64,000 bases of DNA from Macrotrachela quadricornifera. Taxonomy: Eukaryota > Rotifera > Eurotatoria > Philodinida > Philodinidae. The first letter of the stretch is position 1; the number at the start of each line of letters is the position of its first letter. Positions 48,491-61,977 of the stretch are shown one piece after another. The translations under genes and the position numbers were made by a program. The notes beneath the pieces were generated by a model. It had not been told where the DNA came from and searched no databases. It was given only the letters and a program-made list of their open reading frames with translations. Location: NCBI GenBank assembly GCA_022393335.1, contig JAJEKB010021384.1, positions 1,098,557 through 1,162,556 on the forward strand. The letters run 5' to 3'.

Positions 48491-51104
48491 AAAGCTTGTG
48501 TATTTGCTTTTGCCGTTGAAGACACCAAATGAATTATAAGGAACGTGTAAAATAAGACACAGAAAGCTTTACAGATTATGTAGGCTCAAGAATCGAAAGA
48601 ATTAAAGAAAAATATTTTCGTATTGACAAAAAATTCAAAAACGTCAAATTTTAATCTTGTCAAAAACTTTTTATTTATACATTCAAAAATAATAAATTTT
48701 AGTAGATCTGAAAATTTCTTCTTTTTATAAAAAAGTACAGAATGATCTTAAAACAAATATTTCCAGAGAATTCGTTTTCATTTTACACTTAGTTATTTGA
48801 GTATTTGTCTATTCTTCCACAAATACAATAAAAATTAGAGTAAACTTGAAAATTAGTCAATTTATGAAATTTTATATAAATTAATTCATAAGAAAAAGAA
48901 TTAAGAAAGCTTACTAGTCAAACATTTTGACTTCATTCTTTTTTTTCACATTATATCAGTTCGAAGAAATTTTCAAAACGATAGATTAAATCATTACTAG
49001 AGTGAAAATAATGAATAAGAAATATACGTCTTACTTATCGATATGGTTATAATTTGATCATAGCGAATGATAAAAATATTTTCAGATTTAGTCACGTACT
49101 TCCTGATATATTTTATTGAATAAGAAACGTACTGCAAGAAAGAAATTTCAAGTATATTGTGATAACATTAAGATTCAATTAAGATCATTAAGCAATCTAC
49201 TTGTAATCAAAAGTTCGAGATCATTTGAAATACTACATCCATTAATGCAAGAAAATAGTAATAAATTAGATTTATTTACTATCTGTATCGTATTTTAAAG
49301 TTCATCAAGGATTTATTATTATCAATGAATTAAAAAGAAAATTTAGTTGAGTTTTTAAGTAAAGAAAAAACGTGTCATAGGACTCAATTTATGAATAATC
49401 GATCGATATCGTTTCATTTATAGCATTTAATGAAGGAAAATGTTGACAGAGTCAATAATCAGTTTTATTTTGCTGAAGTGTTGTTTCAGAATGAACTTTT
49501 ATATAGGACATGGGCGCGATTATTATGTTGTAGAAAATGCTCTGTTTGCTTTGTTACTCGTTTATTTCCATTATTTTCTTTTTGAATTATTGACTTTGTA
49601 AAACGACTAGAACTTGGACACACAAAAAAATGATGAGAGAAAAATGAGAATTAAAATGTTAGTATTAGTTTATTTTTCGGCACTGGATTGAAAAGCAACA
49701 GAGAAAAACACTTTTTCTGAAGTTTATCAGTTCTTATATCATACTTTGACTATCCTATAACATTACAAGCAAAACTAACATTCTATTCGAAATAATTCAA
49801 TCTTTAGTTCCAACATTATAATAAAAAACGATTTATTTGAATTCTGAACAATACATCAAGTAAGGTTAAATAACAATCAACAATAATGTGCCATACATTT
49901 GACATATTCAAGTTGTTAGGACTCTCCAATGAGTCTATCATACTTTAACAAGAATTTTGATAAAAAAACATTTTCTTTTATCTTTATCTTAGACAGAAGA
50001 TTATATATAATATATTATCTACTCTACCCTCGCTACTGTTTAACTTTTTATTTGTGTTGTGAGTCCTACCGTAAGGACTTTCCTCCTTGAAAACTGATTT
50101 GTCTGACTCGATCTTTAGAGCATGATGATGTACATTTTCCAAAAAACAAGATTACAGATCGCTTTCAGAGGTGCATTGATTCATAATTCAAAAATCTTTG
50201 AATCAATCCTTTCGGTCTAGTATATGAAAACATGCTCATATTTTGACACAGACGTTTTGTTTAGGTGAAAGATAAAGAGCTTTTATTCTCAAATATCTTT
50301 ATTTTTTCTTCGTTTCCTTCGTTATTATTTAAAAATATGTAAAATAGTAGTAGCTTTTTCACATAATATGAAATCGCATTATTGGTTAGAAAAAAAACTA
50401 TAAAAGGTATGCTGCATAACGAAATGTGTGAAGATTTTATTCTCTATTCATAAAAATCGTAAGGAGATACAAGATGACAGATTCAACAAGATGAAAAATA
50501 TTGCGTTTAACATCATCTCTATCGTGGAGTCTATATGGATTCATCGATTAATTTTTATATTTAAGAAGTTCGTATGAACTTTGGTTAGGACATTAACCAT
50601 CAATGCTAGACTAGAGATTTGGCATTCTAAGAAATACTTGAACGAAGTTCTGAATAGATCCTGAAGACTGATTCATAAAAAACTCTCTATAGAATATAGA
50701 GAAAACTAAGGAAATCCTGAAATTGTAAATGGCTCAAATTGAAGCAAGCTCATGATCAAAATACTACTGTGATAGAGTATCCATGTATGTATGATAAGAT
50801 CGTCTGCTAAAATAGCTTGTTTTTCCTAAAAGAATTATAATATAGAATTTTTGAATAGATTTTGCTTGAGAGTCTGTTATAGTTCAGACAATATTCGCTT
50901 TTTCGGTTCATTTGAAGATCCTAAACAATTCTAGAAAGTATCTTGTAAACAAGCATAAACAGGATTTTAAAGAAGATTTAAATCACAATCTTGATCATAC
51001 TCTGGCATTTCAGAATACTAAAATTATCCTTTTAGAATTTTTTCAGAGGTAATGATGAATGATACTGGAATAACATGTTAATAGTAACAGTAATACAGTT
51101 ATAT

Positions 51105-51112
51105 CTAAGTAG
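51105..51112 (+). repeat. 8-bp target site duplication, left (CTAAGTAG)
   Basis: Matches 52546-52553 (GTAAGTAG) at 7 of 8 bases. Confidence 0.75.
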
Positions 51113-52545
51113 CAGGGCTCGAAACGGGCCTCATTTTTATGGTCCGACCCGGCCGAAAGCGGCTCGGAAATTCTGCAGGCCCACCCAACTCAACTCAAAT
51201 TTCGCTCAAACCGGCTTGACCCAATCCGACAAATTTTTCTGGCCCGCCCGATTTGGCCCGGGTCCGACAGAATTATTTGTCACGAATTTTTCCTCGCAAC
51301 AAAATGCGTTGTTTGTTGTGTTTATTACAAATGTAGTTACGAGGAAATACTCGATATTATTTTGAGTATGACTAACGAAGATTATTAAACTCATAATAAA
51401 ATTTGTATGTAAGAAGATTAATTACTTTTTGAGCGGGAGACAAACATATTGTAAGGCTTCAAAACTCCACAACACTCATTTTACGTAATGGGATATTCTT
51501 CAGTGTTATTTTTTTAATTGAGTTACCCCTAGTGGAAATTTAACCGCTTTTTTGACTGAATATATATTTCTTTTTCCAGTTTTCAGATGAAAGCTATTCG
51601 GTTGTTAAGCGTAATTTGTGAACAGAGAAAAATCTTCCATATCTAAAATATAAAAGTTAACATACGAACATTATATATAGTTATTTATTTGACACAGTAA
51701 TTTTTCTGCTCCGCTCTAACTCATTACATAATCATAGTCAACAAAAATTTTAGCATAAAAAATTGGAACAAGTTCATAAGAAACATTCTTACTTTCAGAA
51801 AATATTCTAGTGTCTATCCTCAATCAAAGTAGGACGCTTAAATAAAATATAATTTAAAGGTCACATTTTCAGATGATGGCTTATTTTCGAGGTACTGCTC
51901 CTGTGGTCACTCTTTACTTAACGAATATCAACTTCTTAAGATGCAGCTTTGCATGTAGCCGAGAGATGCAACTACTTTGAGAAGTAGCTTGGATTTACTG
52001 TACTAGTAGTTCGTCCTACACACTTCGAAAACAAAAGCATCCTCATGAGTTCTTTATCAACAGCCAGAATTCCCTGAAACTTTGATAGTAGAACAACTAT
52101 TAGTTATGATGCACGTCAAATTTATTGACTAAGAATAAGATTTTAATAAAGGAAATGCACTGACTGACACTTCGAATTAGTATAATAGATTTTAATTAAT
52201 GAAAACAATCATTTTTATCAATAAACTTTCAAATATATCGAAATACGTGATCATTTTATCATTCAAAATGAAACTTACTTATTTTTTTTGAGTCGTAGGG
52301 CTGAATTTTCAATATAGTTTCTATTATAGAATATTTTTGACGGTTTTTGTAAATGAAATGCGCACATAGTTGAGAAAAACTTAAAAAACAATATCAAGTG
52401 TCGGGCTGGTCTGGCCTGGAAAAACGATTAGCCCATCCGGACCCGGTCCGAGAAACATGATGGCCCGCTCGGTCTAATAAAATGTTGCGTTGGACCAGGC
52501 TGGACCGGGCCTGGGCACTGGGCCGGTCAGCCCATTTCGACCCTG
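51113..52545. mobile_element. Non-autonomous hAT-like element upstream of ENaC copy 2
   Basis: Ends CAGGGCTCGAAACGGGCC and, inward from 52545, CAGGGTCGAAATGGGCTG. Subterminal blocks are rich in GGCCCG/CGGGCC. An 8-bp duplication (7 of 8) is present. Copy 1 has the uninterrupted site at about 31993-32012, proving insertion after the duplication. The 1.43-kb interior shows no transposase. It ends about 137 bp before the ENaC ATG and so could alter that promoter. Confidence 0.85.
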
Positions 52546-52682
52546 GTAAGTAGACATGATCGTACCTCGTAAAAAAAACTTCAACTGATAGAACTTTAAG
52601 AAACAACTGTATTGTAAATTAAACATGTAAACATAGTTAGCTTTTATATTAAATTAATCATTTTCATAAAACAGATCAATTA

Positions 52683-55600
52683 ATGGCAAATCCTCGAACC
52701 GTAGATGCATTTACAATTCAACCAAATAAGGTTGAGCCTGAGCAAAATAAAAGAAACCAGCAAAGTCGCCGTTCAATCATTCGTGAATTTAGCCTTAACA
52801 CAACAGCTCATGGACTTCCGGGTATTGCTCGTAGTCAAAGTACTCACAATTGTATCTTTTGGTCAATTTCTACTCTAATATTTACTGGTATTATGCTCTA
52901 TTTTGTGATTGAATCCATTCGAGCATATTTTGATTATTCTACTCAAACGAATGTCGCTATTGTTGGTGAATGGCTACAATATTTTCCAGCATTTACTATT
53001 TGTAATAAGTCACCACTTCGATTCGATAAATTCATTGGACCATTTTTAAACTATACAAATTCACGTAATCTGACAAATACCACTGATAATAGTTCGATTA
53101 CATTCTATCAATCTTTATTTATTGGAGACTTTCTTCGATTCACACTTAATAGCAACCAACCTGTGAAAGAATTCATGTATCCATTAAGTTCAATGTTGAT
53201 GCAATGTAAATATAATGGATTTAATTGTACAGTGAGCGATTTTCTTTCGTTTATATCTCCTAACCATGGCCTCTGTTACACGTTTAATGCAAATGTCAAA
53301 AATAGAACTCTACGAACCTTAAACGACAATGGAGGTACTGGAAAACTTGAACTTCGTCTCTATACACATATCCATCAATATGTGCGTTATTTCACAGACA
53401 GTAAGTAAAACATTGTTAACAACATGAATTTTTCTCTTCATGTAAATAGGTGTTGGGATGGTTGGAATGATTCATGATAATATTCAAATGCCATTTATCG
53501 ACATAGCTGGACTTGATTTTACACCAGGGCGAAAACATAAATTATCTTTTACAAAAAGGTCTTATTCGATTTTACCATCACCATACTCAAGTTGCACTGA
53601 TCAAGTTAGTTTCGCCATGCAAGCATTGTTCAATAGTTCTGGTAGTGCTGATTATGGTTATTCACAAGTCACATGTACTACGCTTTGTATCCAAACATAC
53701 ACGTAAGTATCAAAATTAAAACAGACATCGAAAATAGGGAAATCAAAACTTGGACACTAAAAGATATGCATTTACAACTTGGACACTAAAAGATATGCAT
53801 TTACAACTTGTACACGAAATAGAAATTCCTATCTACAAATAAGAAATTATATAATCTGATCCATGCTAAACTGTAATGACTCGACATCACCTGTTTGATT
53901 ACTTGATAAAAGTAAAATGAGCTCATTTTTAAAACAAATGTGTTCCATATATGAGAGATAGTCATTTACATACGAAACAGTTCACTGTCATAAACACAAA
54001 CAAGTAGTTGTTTGTTCTATACGAACGATGGCTCTGTCAAATTCCATGATCGGCCCGAACAACACTAAGCTTTATTTTTACAATAGTGGAGAAATAGAGA
54101 ATTGGAGATGAAAGACTATGGGAATATTAACAAGTCATTGAGAATCGATTTTACTACTACTATCAGGCCGAAGAATAGGGTTGTCCACGCCAACAAGAGG
54201 TTTTCATAGATATGCTAAAATACCTTGTGAACAACACTATGTCGTCTGAGTAAAATGGCGGAGAGATAAAGAATTGAGGAGGAGGAAAAGAATAACCGTT
54301 TACTGAATGATTGATTTTTTGACTATGGCATGGATAAAGAACTGAATTGTATAATCTTTAAAGAGATTTTTATAGATACGCTAAAATGCGCGTCAAAGAA
54401 CAACATATTTTATGATTCTAATAGTGAAGAATAGGATTCTTAGAAGTATATCTGGAATAAATGAAATTCTTCATCGGCAAGCTTCGAGATTTTGCTATCT
54501 TGACTCGCATTCCTTATTCTCAAAAAAGTTTTGGAGAAATTGCATTAAATTTGGTTATGTTTTTCTAGATGACCGGTTTCTATTAGAGGTTACAATTATA
54601 CCGTTACCGTTATCAGTTATTCGGTAACGTAACTAGTTGGTAATGGTAACTTCCCTCCCCTAATTGAAAAAAATTAAATTAGAAAAAGACTCGAATAGTC
54701 ATACCAAGATCTTTCAAGTCAATGCTGGCGAACCAGTTAATAAAAAAAAGAAGTAATTATACTCTGATCCACGATTATTTGATTTTGTTTTAAATCCGCA
54801 TCAAAACATTATTGATCAAATTAATAATGTAGCATATGATAGTGTTCTAGAATTTTTTCTTGCTTTGTTCGCATACTTAATTGTTGTATTTATGATCTTG
54901 AAAACAATATAGAAATTTTATTTGGTCCGTTTCCTCTGTATGTTTACTATCTTTGGAAGTATCGCTAACAGTTAGTGTGAATTTTTATCTCATGCGGAAA
55001 TTGTTAGTGCGCAAGCTTCGTTGACTCCGAAAATAATTTTATCAACACATATTGTATAAAATCATTTATCGAACTGACAATGAGAAAGTTTGTATTATTA
55101 ATTAAAAGGATTGTCAATGTTTGGATCAAATGATCGATTTCATAGAGAAATTAACGAATATAAAGTATAAGTTACTAATGACGTCTTTAAAGAGAGATAA
55201 TATATTTCTAAATAATGTATGATTTTGCGTGTGATAATATTAGTGTTAGTATATATAAAATTGATGAAGTTTAATAGTTTTAAACACTAGAAGAAACACA
55301 TACTCTTGGAAACTGTTAGAGAGTTTTTGAATTCCTGGAAAAAAATGAAAGCATTTCCTACCTCATGAAAAGCATTCAAGCACTATAGACAATGAGAATT
55401 AACTAAACAAATTTGGTGATCTCAAGAAACATCATACAAACTATATTGAAGGACGCATAGATGACTTGTCTAAAAAGATACGATCATAAGAATCAAAATA
55501 TAAAGAAAATTGAGACATTGTTTTAGAGTACTATCTGACAATCCGATAATTATTAAACTCATACTGAGTTGATATTGAATCTTATTAAAAACATTTCCTT

Positions 55601-57790
55601 TTCTCGGATAGAAACCCTTATGAATTTATGTTGAGCTTGAACCAGAGTTAGAACTGGGCCGGACCGGACGAGAAATCAAATCCGGCCGAACGAAACTGGA
55701 TTTTTGCCAGTTCATCATTGCAAAACTGTTGCACATATTTGATGATTTTTTTACTGAAAAACGAGTTTTTTTCTACATTTTTAACTGGAAAAATGAATAG
55801 AATGACACTGTAAATGAGAAATAGATAGAAAGAAGCAAGAAAGCTCCTCCTCTCTTAGGAAACGATTGTGGTTGCTAGAGCAGTGGTCGATGGGTACAAT
55901 AATTGTAGTAATTAGGAAAAAATGAAAAGTTTAAGACATTAAAGCGATAAATCCTAATCGACTATTCTGACTACAGATCTATAAGATAGTGATCAAAAAC
56001 CATCAAAATCAACAGGTTTCATTATGTCTAGATGTATTTTGCAATTGGATTCTAGTTGAAGTCATAGGAGTTTTTCGACACAACTGCCGGTTTTTCTCGA
56101 AACAGAAAGAGACTGACTCAAAATCTTCAATCAGATATGTTTGGCAAGAACACTGGATCATGATAAAAGCTTCATAAGGAGATTTATGGTCTAGAGGGAT
56201 AGGCTCTATTCCGCTGACTACTTCTCTCTTGTGGCCATTATATCTACCACAAAATCAAGCAATTTTCCTATTTTGATCTGTTTGAATGGTTCTTAGTGGA
56301 AATAGATAAATGTGCTGTTTGCAATAGTTGTCATTCAGTGTGATTTTTTTGTCTCTAAGTAACGATTAGCAGCTGAATTCAATATGATCGGCCCATTTCT
56401 ATTCATCTTCAGCTTCAAAAGTCGATATCTTGGAGTCTGTTACAAGAAAACTGGTTTTTTTACATATATTTAGGCGGTCTACTTCGAACACCCGAATGTC
56501 AATATCGAAAATTTTACTTCATTTCCTATTTTTCGTAATCAGGCTTCCTTTGAGTTCCATGTTTTTGCCGGATTTTTCTGCTGGCCCGACCAGACCGATT
56601 GCAAAAAATTCGTCCGGTTTCAACTCTGGGATAGAGTAACGACTTTTCCTTTTTTTTTATAAAACGTGACCAAAGATTTTCGATGTTGAGGATTTTGAAA
56701 TACAAGACCAATTCTCGGAATTTATGAGCTGGTGAAACTTACAAAGGGAAGGAGATGCTTTCAGAAAACTTTTACTCCACTATTGTGAGGGTAAAATATA
56801 GTATTGATCGAATCATATGAAAGAGAATTCCTCGTAGTAAATCAACCAGAATAACACTATATTTTGATTTTACAATAGTGGATTGAAAGTTTACCGAAAG
56901 AATTCCCTTTCCTTAATAAGACTCATCAACCCATAAATTCCAAGAATTGATCCTGCAATTCAGATTCGTCAACCTTGTAAATCTATAGTTAAGTTTTAAA
57001 AAAAATCGTTATTCTCTCCAAAGAATCTTATTTTAATTAAAAAAATTGGATTATAATAATATGACTCTCACTCCTAGTTGTAACCCCATTTTCTATCTAA
57101 TTATTCTAAATTCTATGAGCATTACAACACTTTTTAATATAATTTGGTACCGGATGCCTGTATTTATCTCATTGGTCAGTTTAATTTTGAAAAAGATCTT
57201 TCTTCTTAAATAGATATTATCGATGCGGCTGTGTGAGCGCCCTTCAATGGTCATTTCGGTCGATTGTTCTACCTGGTACAAGCACGATTATTATTGCGCC
57301 AATTTGCCGCATGAATAATACCTGCTATGTGCCAGCTGCCAACGAATTCATGACCTCACCTAATATATCTGCTTATTTTTGTCCAAATTGTCAACAAGAA
57401 TGTTCGACTAATGATTTTTCAGTGAAAACGTCATCAGCTTCTGCACCACCGGATTGGCTTATGGATCAAATAAAAGTATTCGTCGAAAGTTCATTGATTC
57501 CCTTGCCCAGCAATTGGTCGACATCGTGGAAGACTCAGATACAAAATAGTTATGTGGCAATCGATGTTGTACGAGAATCAATGCTAACCGAAAAATATAC
57601 ACAACAAGCAACAATGAGTGAAGTTGATCTTCTGTCAAATGTTGGTGGTCACACGGGTCTTTGGATTGGTATTAGTTTTCTTTCATTGATGGAAGTTGCC
57701 GAAATGCTTTATCGACTTATACGTTATCAATATCATTTCTTTTCTGATGCTTACAAAAAAGAGATACCAATCGAAACGATTCATCAGTAA
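52683..57790 (+). CDS. DEG/ENaC-family ion channel, copy 2 (515 aa)
   Basis: Exons 52683-53400, 53450-53702 and 57214-57790 have exactly the lengths of copy 1 (718, 253, 577) and join in phase to 515 codons. The His-Gly motif (TTAHGLPGI), TM1, the Cys-rich extracellular region (CTTLCIQTY + YYRCGC) and TM2 with filter Gly-Ile-Ser (GLWIGISFLS) are all present. Differences from copy 1 cluster in the extracellular part after TM1 (around TNTTDNSS) and just after the exon 3 start (VSALQWSF versus VDFMEWSF). Both paralogues look functional; they may have diverged in ligand response. Intron 2 is 3.5 kb and full of transposon remains. Confidence 0.92.
53990..54660. mobile_element. Left-truncated copy of the intron-2 hAT-like element
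   Basis: Matches the right part of 33449-34594, including the GGTAACGTAACTAGTTGGTA end, but the left terminal repeat is deleted. It confirms the element was present before the segment duplicated. Confidence 0.7.
55643..56628. mobile_element. Putative non-autonomous hAT-like element
   Basis: Ends CAGAGTTAGAACTGGGCC and, inward from 56628, CAGAGTTGAAACCGGACG, with GGACCGG/CCGGCC-type subterminal words. Flanking 8-mers do not match. It lies in the stretch of copy 2 that has no counterpart in copy 1. Confidence 0.55.
56765..56905. repeat. Short inverted-repeat element (AATAGTGGA family)
   Basis: AAACTTTTACTCCACTATTG on the left pairs with CAATAGTGGATTGAAAGTTT-like text on the right. The right half alone is at 35600-35650 in copy 1; related hairpins are at 63195-63420. 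Confidence 0.5.
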
Positions 57791-58149
57791 AATTAAAATA
57801 CTATTAACTTATTATGTTCTACAACATTTCTAAGCTTTTACTTACTGCCAAAAAAATTCGAATTGAAAATGGAATCTGATACTGACTGGTGATAGAATTT
57901 TTGTGGGACGAATGAAAACATTGTATAGCTGAAGAACTTATCACTTGCTATTATTCCTACTAATGCTCATTCTAAAAAAAAATGGACGAATATTGTTTGA
58001 AATAACTTTTGACAGGAACGAAATAATTTTCATTATTCGAAAGACACTTATTTAGTGCATCGATTCATATAAGATTCTTGAAATTGATTTAATAAATAAC
58101 TAATGATCCATGGTTATCTTGAATAATTAGACTGTTGGTCTAATCAGAT

Positions 58150-58885
58150 TTAGGATGTTAAATAACCTTTACGCCTTCCTCTACAACTTAAATTATTAAT
58201 GATATGACAAATGTATTTTATACTAAATTGAAAAGCGCCAAAAACCTGATTTATTGGTACTAAATAGTAAAGGTTATATAGACCTTTTAGTATCAAATGT
58301 AAAGCATTTCTAGAAAAGTTATATTTTTAAGGTGGCATCAATTCAAAAATGAAGTAACAGTTTTTTCTTGAATGTTTTTACAGGATTCGATAGAGCTCAT
58401 CGATCTCGAAACGCCGCACATTTCAAAAGTACATTGAGCCATTATTTTGTGATAAGAAATTGAAAAAAACTACTGGAAAAATATCAAAAAATGCATCAAT
58501 TCTTTTCATATGAAAAAAATGATGAACTTTTTGAAGTTTTCGAGTATTTTTTTCAATTTTCTATCACAAAATAATGGCTTAATGTTTTTTTGAAATGTGC
58601 AGCTTTTAAAGCTTGACGATCTCTATCGAACCATGTAAAAATATCCAAAAAAGTGTCACTTCATTTCTGAACTGATGCCATCTTAATTTTCTACACCAGA
58701 AAAAGTATAAAATTTCTACAAATGCCTTAAGTTTGGCATTAAAAGATCTACATAACCTTTACTATTGAGTACCAATAACTCAAATTTTTGACGCTCTCCA
58801 ATTTGGTATAAAACACATTTGTCATATCATTGATAATTTAAGTTGTAGAGGAAAGCGTAAATGTTAATTAACACCCTTTAGAAGA
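58150..58885. mobile_element. Foldback element, about 0.73 kb
   Basis: Both arms carry, in mirrored order, TTACGC, CCTCTACAACTTAAATTAT, AATGATATGACAAATGT, AATAGTAAAGGTTAT, GATAGAG and TTGAGCCATTATTTTGTGAT or close variants, around a centre near 58515. No ORF. A single arm of the same family lies at 23245-23575. Confidence 0.7.
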
Positions 58886-59679
58886 AATCTTAAACTCTGA
58901 AAAGTGAATTAGAACCGCAAACGAATTATCTACAAATATACAAAAAAGCCGAAACTTCTGCCTCGATTCTTTTATATGTTATGGATCAAATACTAACATT
59001 ATTTGATCGAGTTTTCCTCAGTTTTATCTTGCACAAATTATTTGTCATATTATTTATTATTAAGAATGCTTTTGATAGTAACGGATCAATTGACAATATT
59101 TATTTCGTTATAGAAGAACTCTTTCGACTAAAATATTGTTGCTAACAATGGTACAATATTGCTTTCATCTGTTACTATTTAGTTAACTTGGAATATATAC
59201 ATCTAGAAATGTAAGCCGAAGGGTTGAACGGCGACGGCGGTGATTACATTTAAAATTGAAGTTTTCTTTTGAGAAAAAGAGATTTCTATTTATTTCAACC
59301 GTTGGTCATTACTTTTTCAACACAGCACACATTAGATAACTGAATTTTTTCCTATAACGCGTTAAGTATTTTTATGCCAACAAAAATAGTTTTCTTTAAT
59401 TCATCAATAGTTTTTGTCAAGTAGCATGTCGATATACATATAAAAACAACGATTACCGTAATTAGGATAGATCAACAAACTGATAATTGTATCGATAAGT
59501 AAGTCACAATTAAAAGAGTAGATTACAGCTCATGAACATTAAAATATATACCTTTCGATTTCTTTTATTTTTATCACTATACGTTTTTATCTATTAACGT
59601 ACTATAATCAATGATCAAAAGATTTTGGCACAAAAAAAGCCGGAAAATAAAGAAGTAACAAACACAATAAAATCCAACT

Positions 59680-60290
59680 TGCTCGAAATTAACTAGAAAC
59701 AAAAAGGTGTTAGTACAATCCTTGACGGTATTAAAAATGTGAAACACAGTGTACTTATTCATACTAATTACTTCAAAGTCGTGCTTTTTGTATATTCGGA
59801 TATATTTGGTCACTATTCTTTACTTTGCAGTATCGAACTTCAACTGGAAAATACTTCAAAGATATTTTAACTAGATTTAGTTTATACAGGATCTTTCATA
59901 GCCCTTGAAGACGCATGCCATCATATGTGATAGATTCCAAACTGCATTTCTCATGCTGTATAATAGCCTCAAAAGTTATCTATCTCGATCTGTAATGCTA
60001 TTCCAGGCTGTCGGTTACGGTCTGTGACAGTTCATAATGATTTGTACCCAGTGATGGTCTGTGGGCGAAAGGAGCGGGGGATGGGTTCAAAAATTTTACT
60101 TCTATACGCTTAAACACTCATTTTCGGATCGTCTTTCACAAAAACGACAAGGAAGTGGATGGTTGATATTTACGAAGAGAATATATCAACACATGAATGT
60201 ATATATACAGGTAAGCATAGAAAGAACCACGTTTTTTCAAGCAATTTCCTACCGATTTTCAAGTTTTGCAGTATCGTTCAGGATCAATCA
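59680..60290. repeat. Dispersed repeat shared with 40240-40960
   Basis: Diverged copy in the same orientation; see shared words listed at 40240. Confidence 0.5.
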
Positions 60291-60953
60291 ATAATAAGTA
60301 TTTGAAACTTCAAAACGTTCTGATGAAATCTATCACTTTGATATCTGATAACGTTGCAAATATTAATGTGTGAAACTGGTATTCAGAAGCGACATATTCT
60401 AGTTAAATTTCTTTTTGTTTATTATTTTGCATGAACCAAAATCGCTTCGAAAAAGATTTTTTCAGCTCTGCCTCTCGTCCTTTAGAACTGTTGTTAAAAA
60501 GAACTTTTTAAATGAACATTAGAATATTCCTGACAAACATTCATTAGAATATTCATTACAAAATGAAGTATGTTGTTTTCATAAATTGTTATTCTCACTG
60601 GAATAGAAACTTATTATATGCATCCACTTCTTCATTTCGCTTCAGCAATTCATGAAAATTCATTTTTTTTAAATATTTGATATGCAATTATTCAAGCAAT
60701 AAGTAATTTATCATTTTCTCTATTCTTTTTTCCTATTACTTGAATTCATTGCATTTTAGTTGTTATTTGTCTAAACGCGAGTTTACTACCAACTAATTAG
60801 TTGGGAGTATATTATCAGTGATAATACTGTCTCTAGACGCTTTTGATACCAAATTCTGTATAGAGAGTGAAGTATTAGATTAATAAGAAGGGTTTGTCGG
60901 TTTTTTTTAAATTTTCATTTTTATTTTTTTCTTTCAAGCATCAAACTAGTTTA

Positions 60954-61977
60954 TCTATATATATAAAGAAGAAAGTTTGTCTGTTCGCTATGCATTCAGT
61001 CCCTGTACCAGCTAGCGTCACCAAACTTCCCATGGTACCTCCTCAGGCCCAGAGGAAGGTCATGGCGGGGTCACCCACCGAGGGTGTGGATAATGGGTAT
61101 GGGTGGAATCTCACCCAGATAGTACTGTAATAGCTGACATTACCAAACTTTCCATAGTGCCTCCCCAGACGCAGAGGAAGGTCAGTGCGGGGTGATCCAT
61201 CGAGGGTGTGGATCAAGTCTCACCCAGATAGTGCTGTATTAGCTAACTTTACCAAATTTTCCATGGTGCTCCTCTGAGTTCTGAGGCATTTTCAAAGAGT
61301 GCTGTTACCATTAATAGGAGTAGGGAGGAGGTGTCTGGGTGAAATTTCACTGAAATTCTATCGCAATAATCTTTGCGTCAATTTTCCAGAAATTTCGCGA
61401 ATCTGTTAGGACTCTAAGATTAATTGTTTTTTTTCGAGGATTCTTTGGTTTAAATTTGAAAATTGGATGTTTCTAATTTATATATTTAAAGGAGAAAGTT
61501 TGTTTGCCTGTCTGTTTTTTATGCATTTGGACATCGCACGAGCTCAGGGTGCCAAACTTTTCATGGCATACTCTTAGGTCTCGAGGAAGGTCAAAATGGA
61601 TCAGGATGACTGGCGAGAGGATTGGGCGGAAATTTCACAACAGGTTATGATACATTACAATTTTCCCCAGTTTTTCAAAAACTTCGGGACGTATGCTGCC
61701 ATTGTTAGAATATCCACCTATTAGTGCCAGTTTTTTTGCACCGGTATTGGTATAAAATATGGAAATACGCATGAATTAAGAGAAAGACTGTTACGCCCCC
61801 ACACTATTCGCTGAATTATCCGATTTAAAAATGAACATAAGTGTATGCATGGCGGGATATGTAGTAATAATAGATGAAAAGGTCTTAATCAAGCCTTCTA
61901 TATATCTTCTGTCGTTTTCTGACATGATAAGTTTCCACTATGGAGATTTCCCGAGCAACGCCGGGTACTACCGCTAG
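60954..61977 (+). mobile_element. Non-autonomous Helitron-like element, 1.0 kb
   Basis: Starts TCTATATATATAAAGAAG after an A and ends with CTAG before a T, the A/T insertion site used by Helitrons. A hairpin CCCG-AGCAACGC-CGGG lies 8 nt before the terminal CTAG. Inside, a roughly 100-bp unit (GAGGAAGGTCA ... CGAGGGTGTGGAT ... TCTCACCCAGATAGT) is repeated two to three times. A second 5'-end-like phrase (TATATTTAAAGGAGAAAGTT) occurs at 61482, suggesting a nested or tandem origin. No Rep/helicase gene. Confidence 0.8.

Larger units (their letters stand above)
48665..57957 (+). repeat. Segmental duplication carrying ENaC gene, copy 2
   Basis: Collinear with 29446-36704. Relative to copy 1 it has an extra 1.43-kb hAT-like insertion (51113-52545), a deletion of the left half of the intron-2 element, and about 1.4 kb of extra sequence at 55345-56826. 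Confidence 0.9.
57958..60953. other. Intergenic region
   Basis: Apart from the foldback at 58150-58885 and the old repeat at 59680-60290 (partner of 40240-40960), this is AT-rich sequence with no gene I can support. Confidence 0.45.

Noticed and set aside
60894..61130. 78-codon open frame
   Set aside because: Lies across the 5' end and tandem units of the Helitron-like element.
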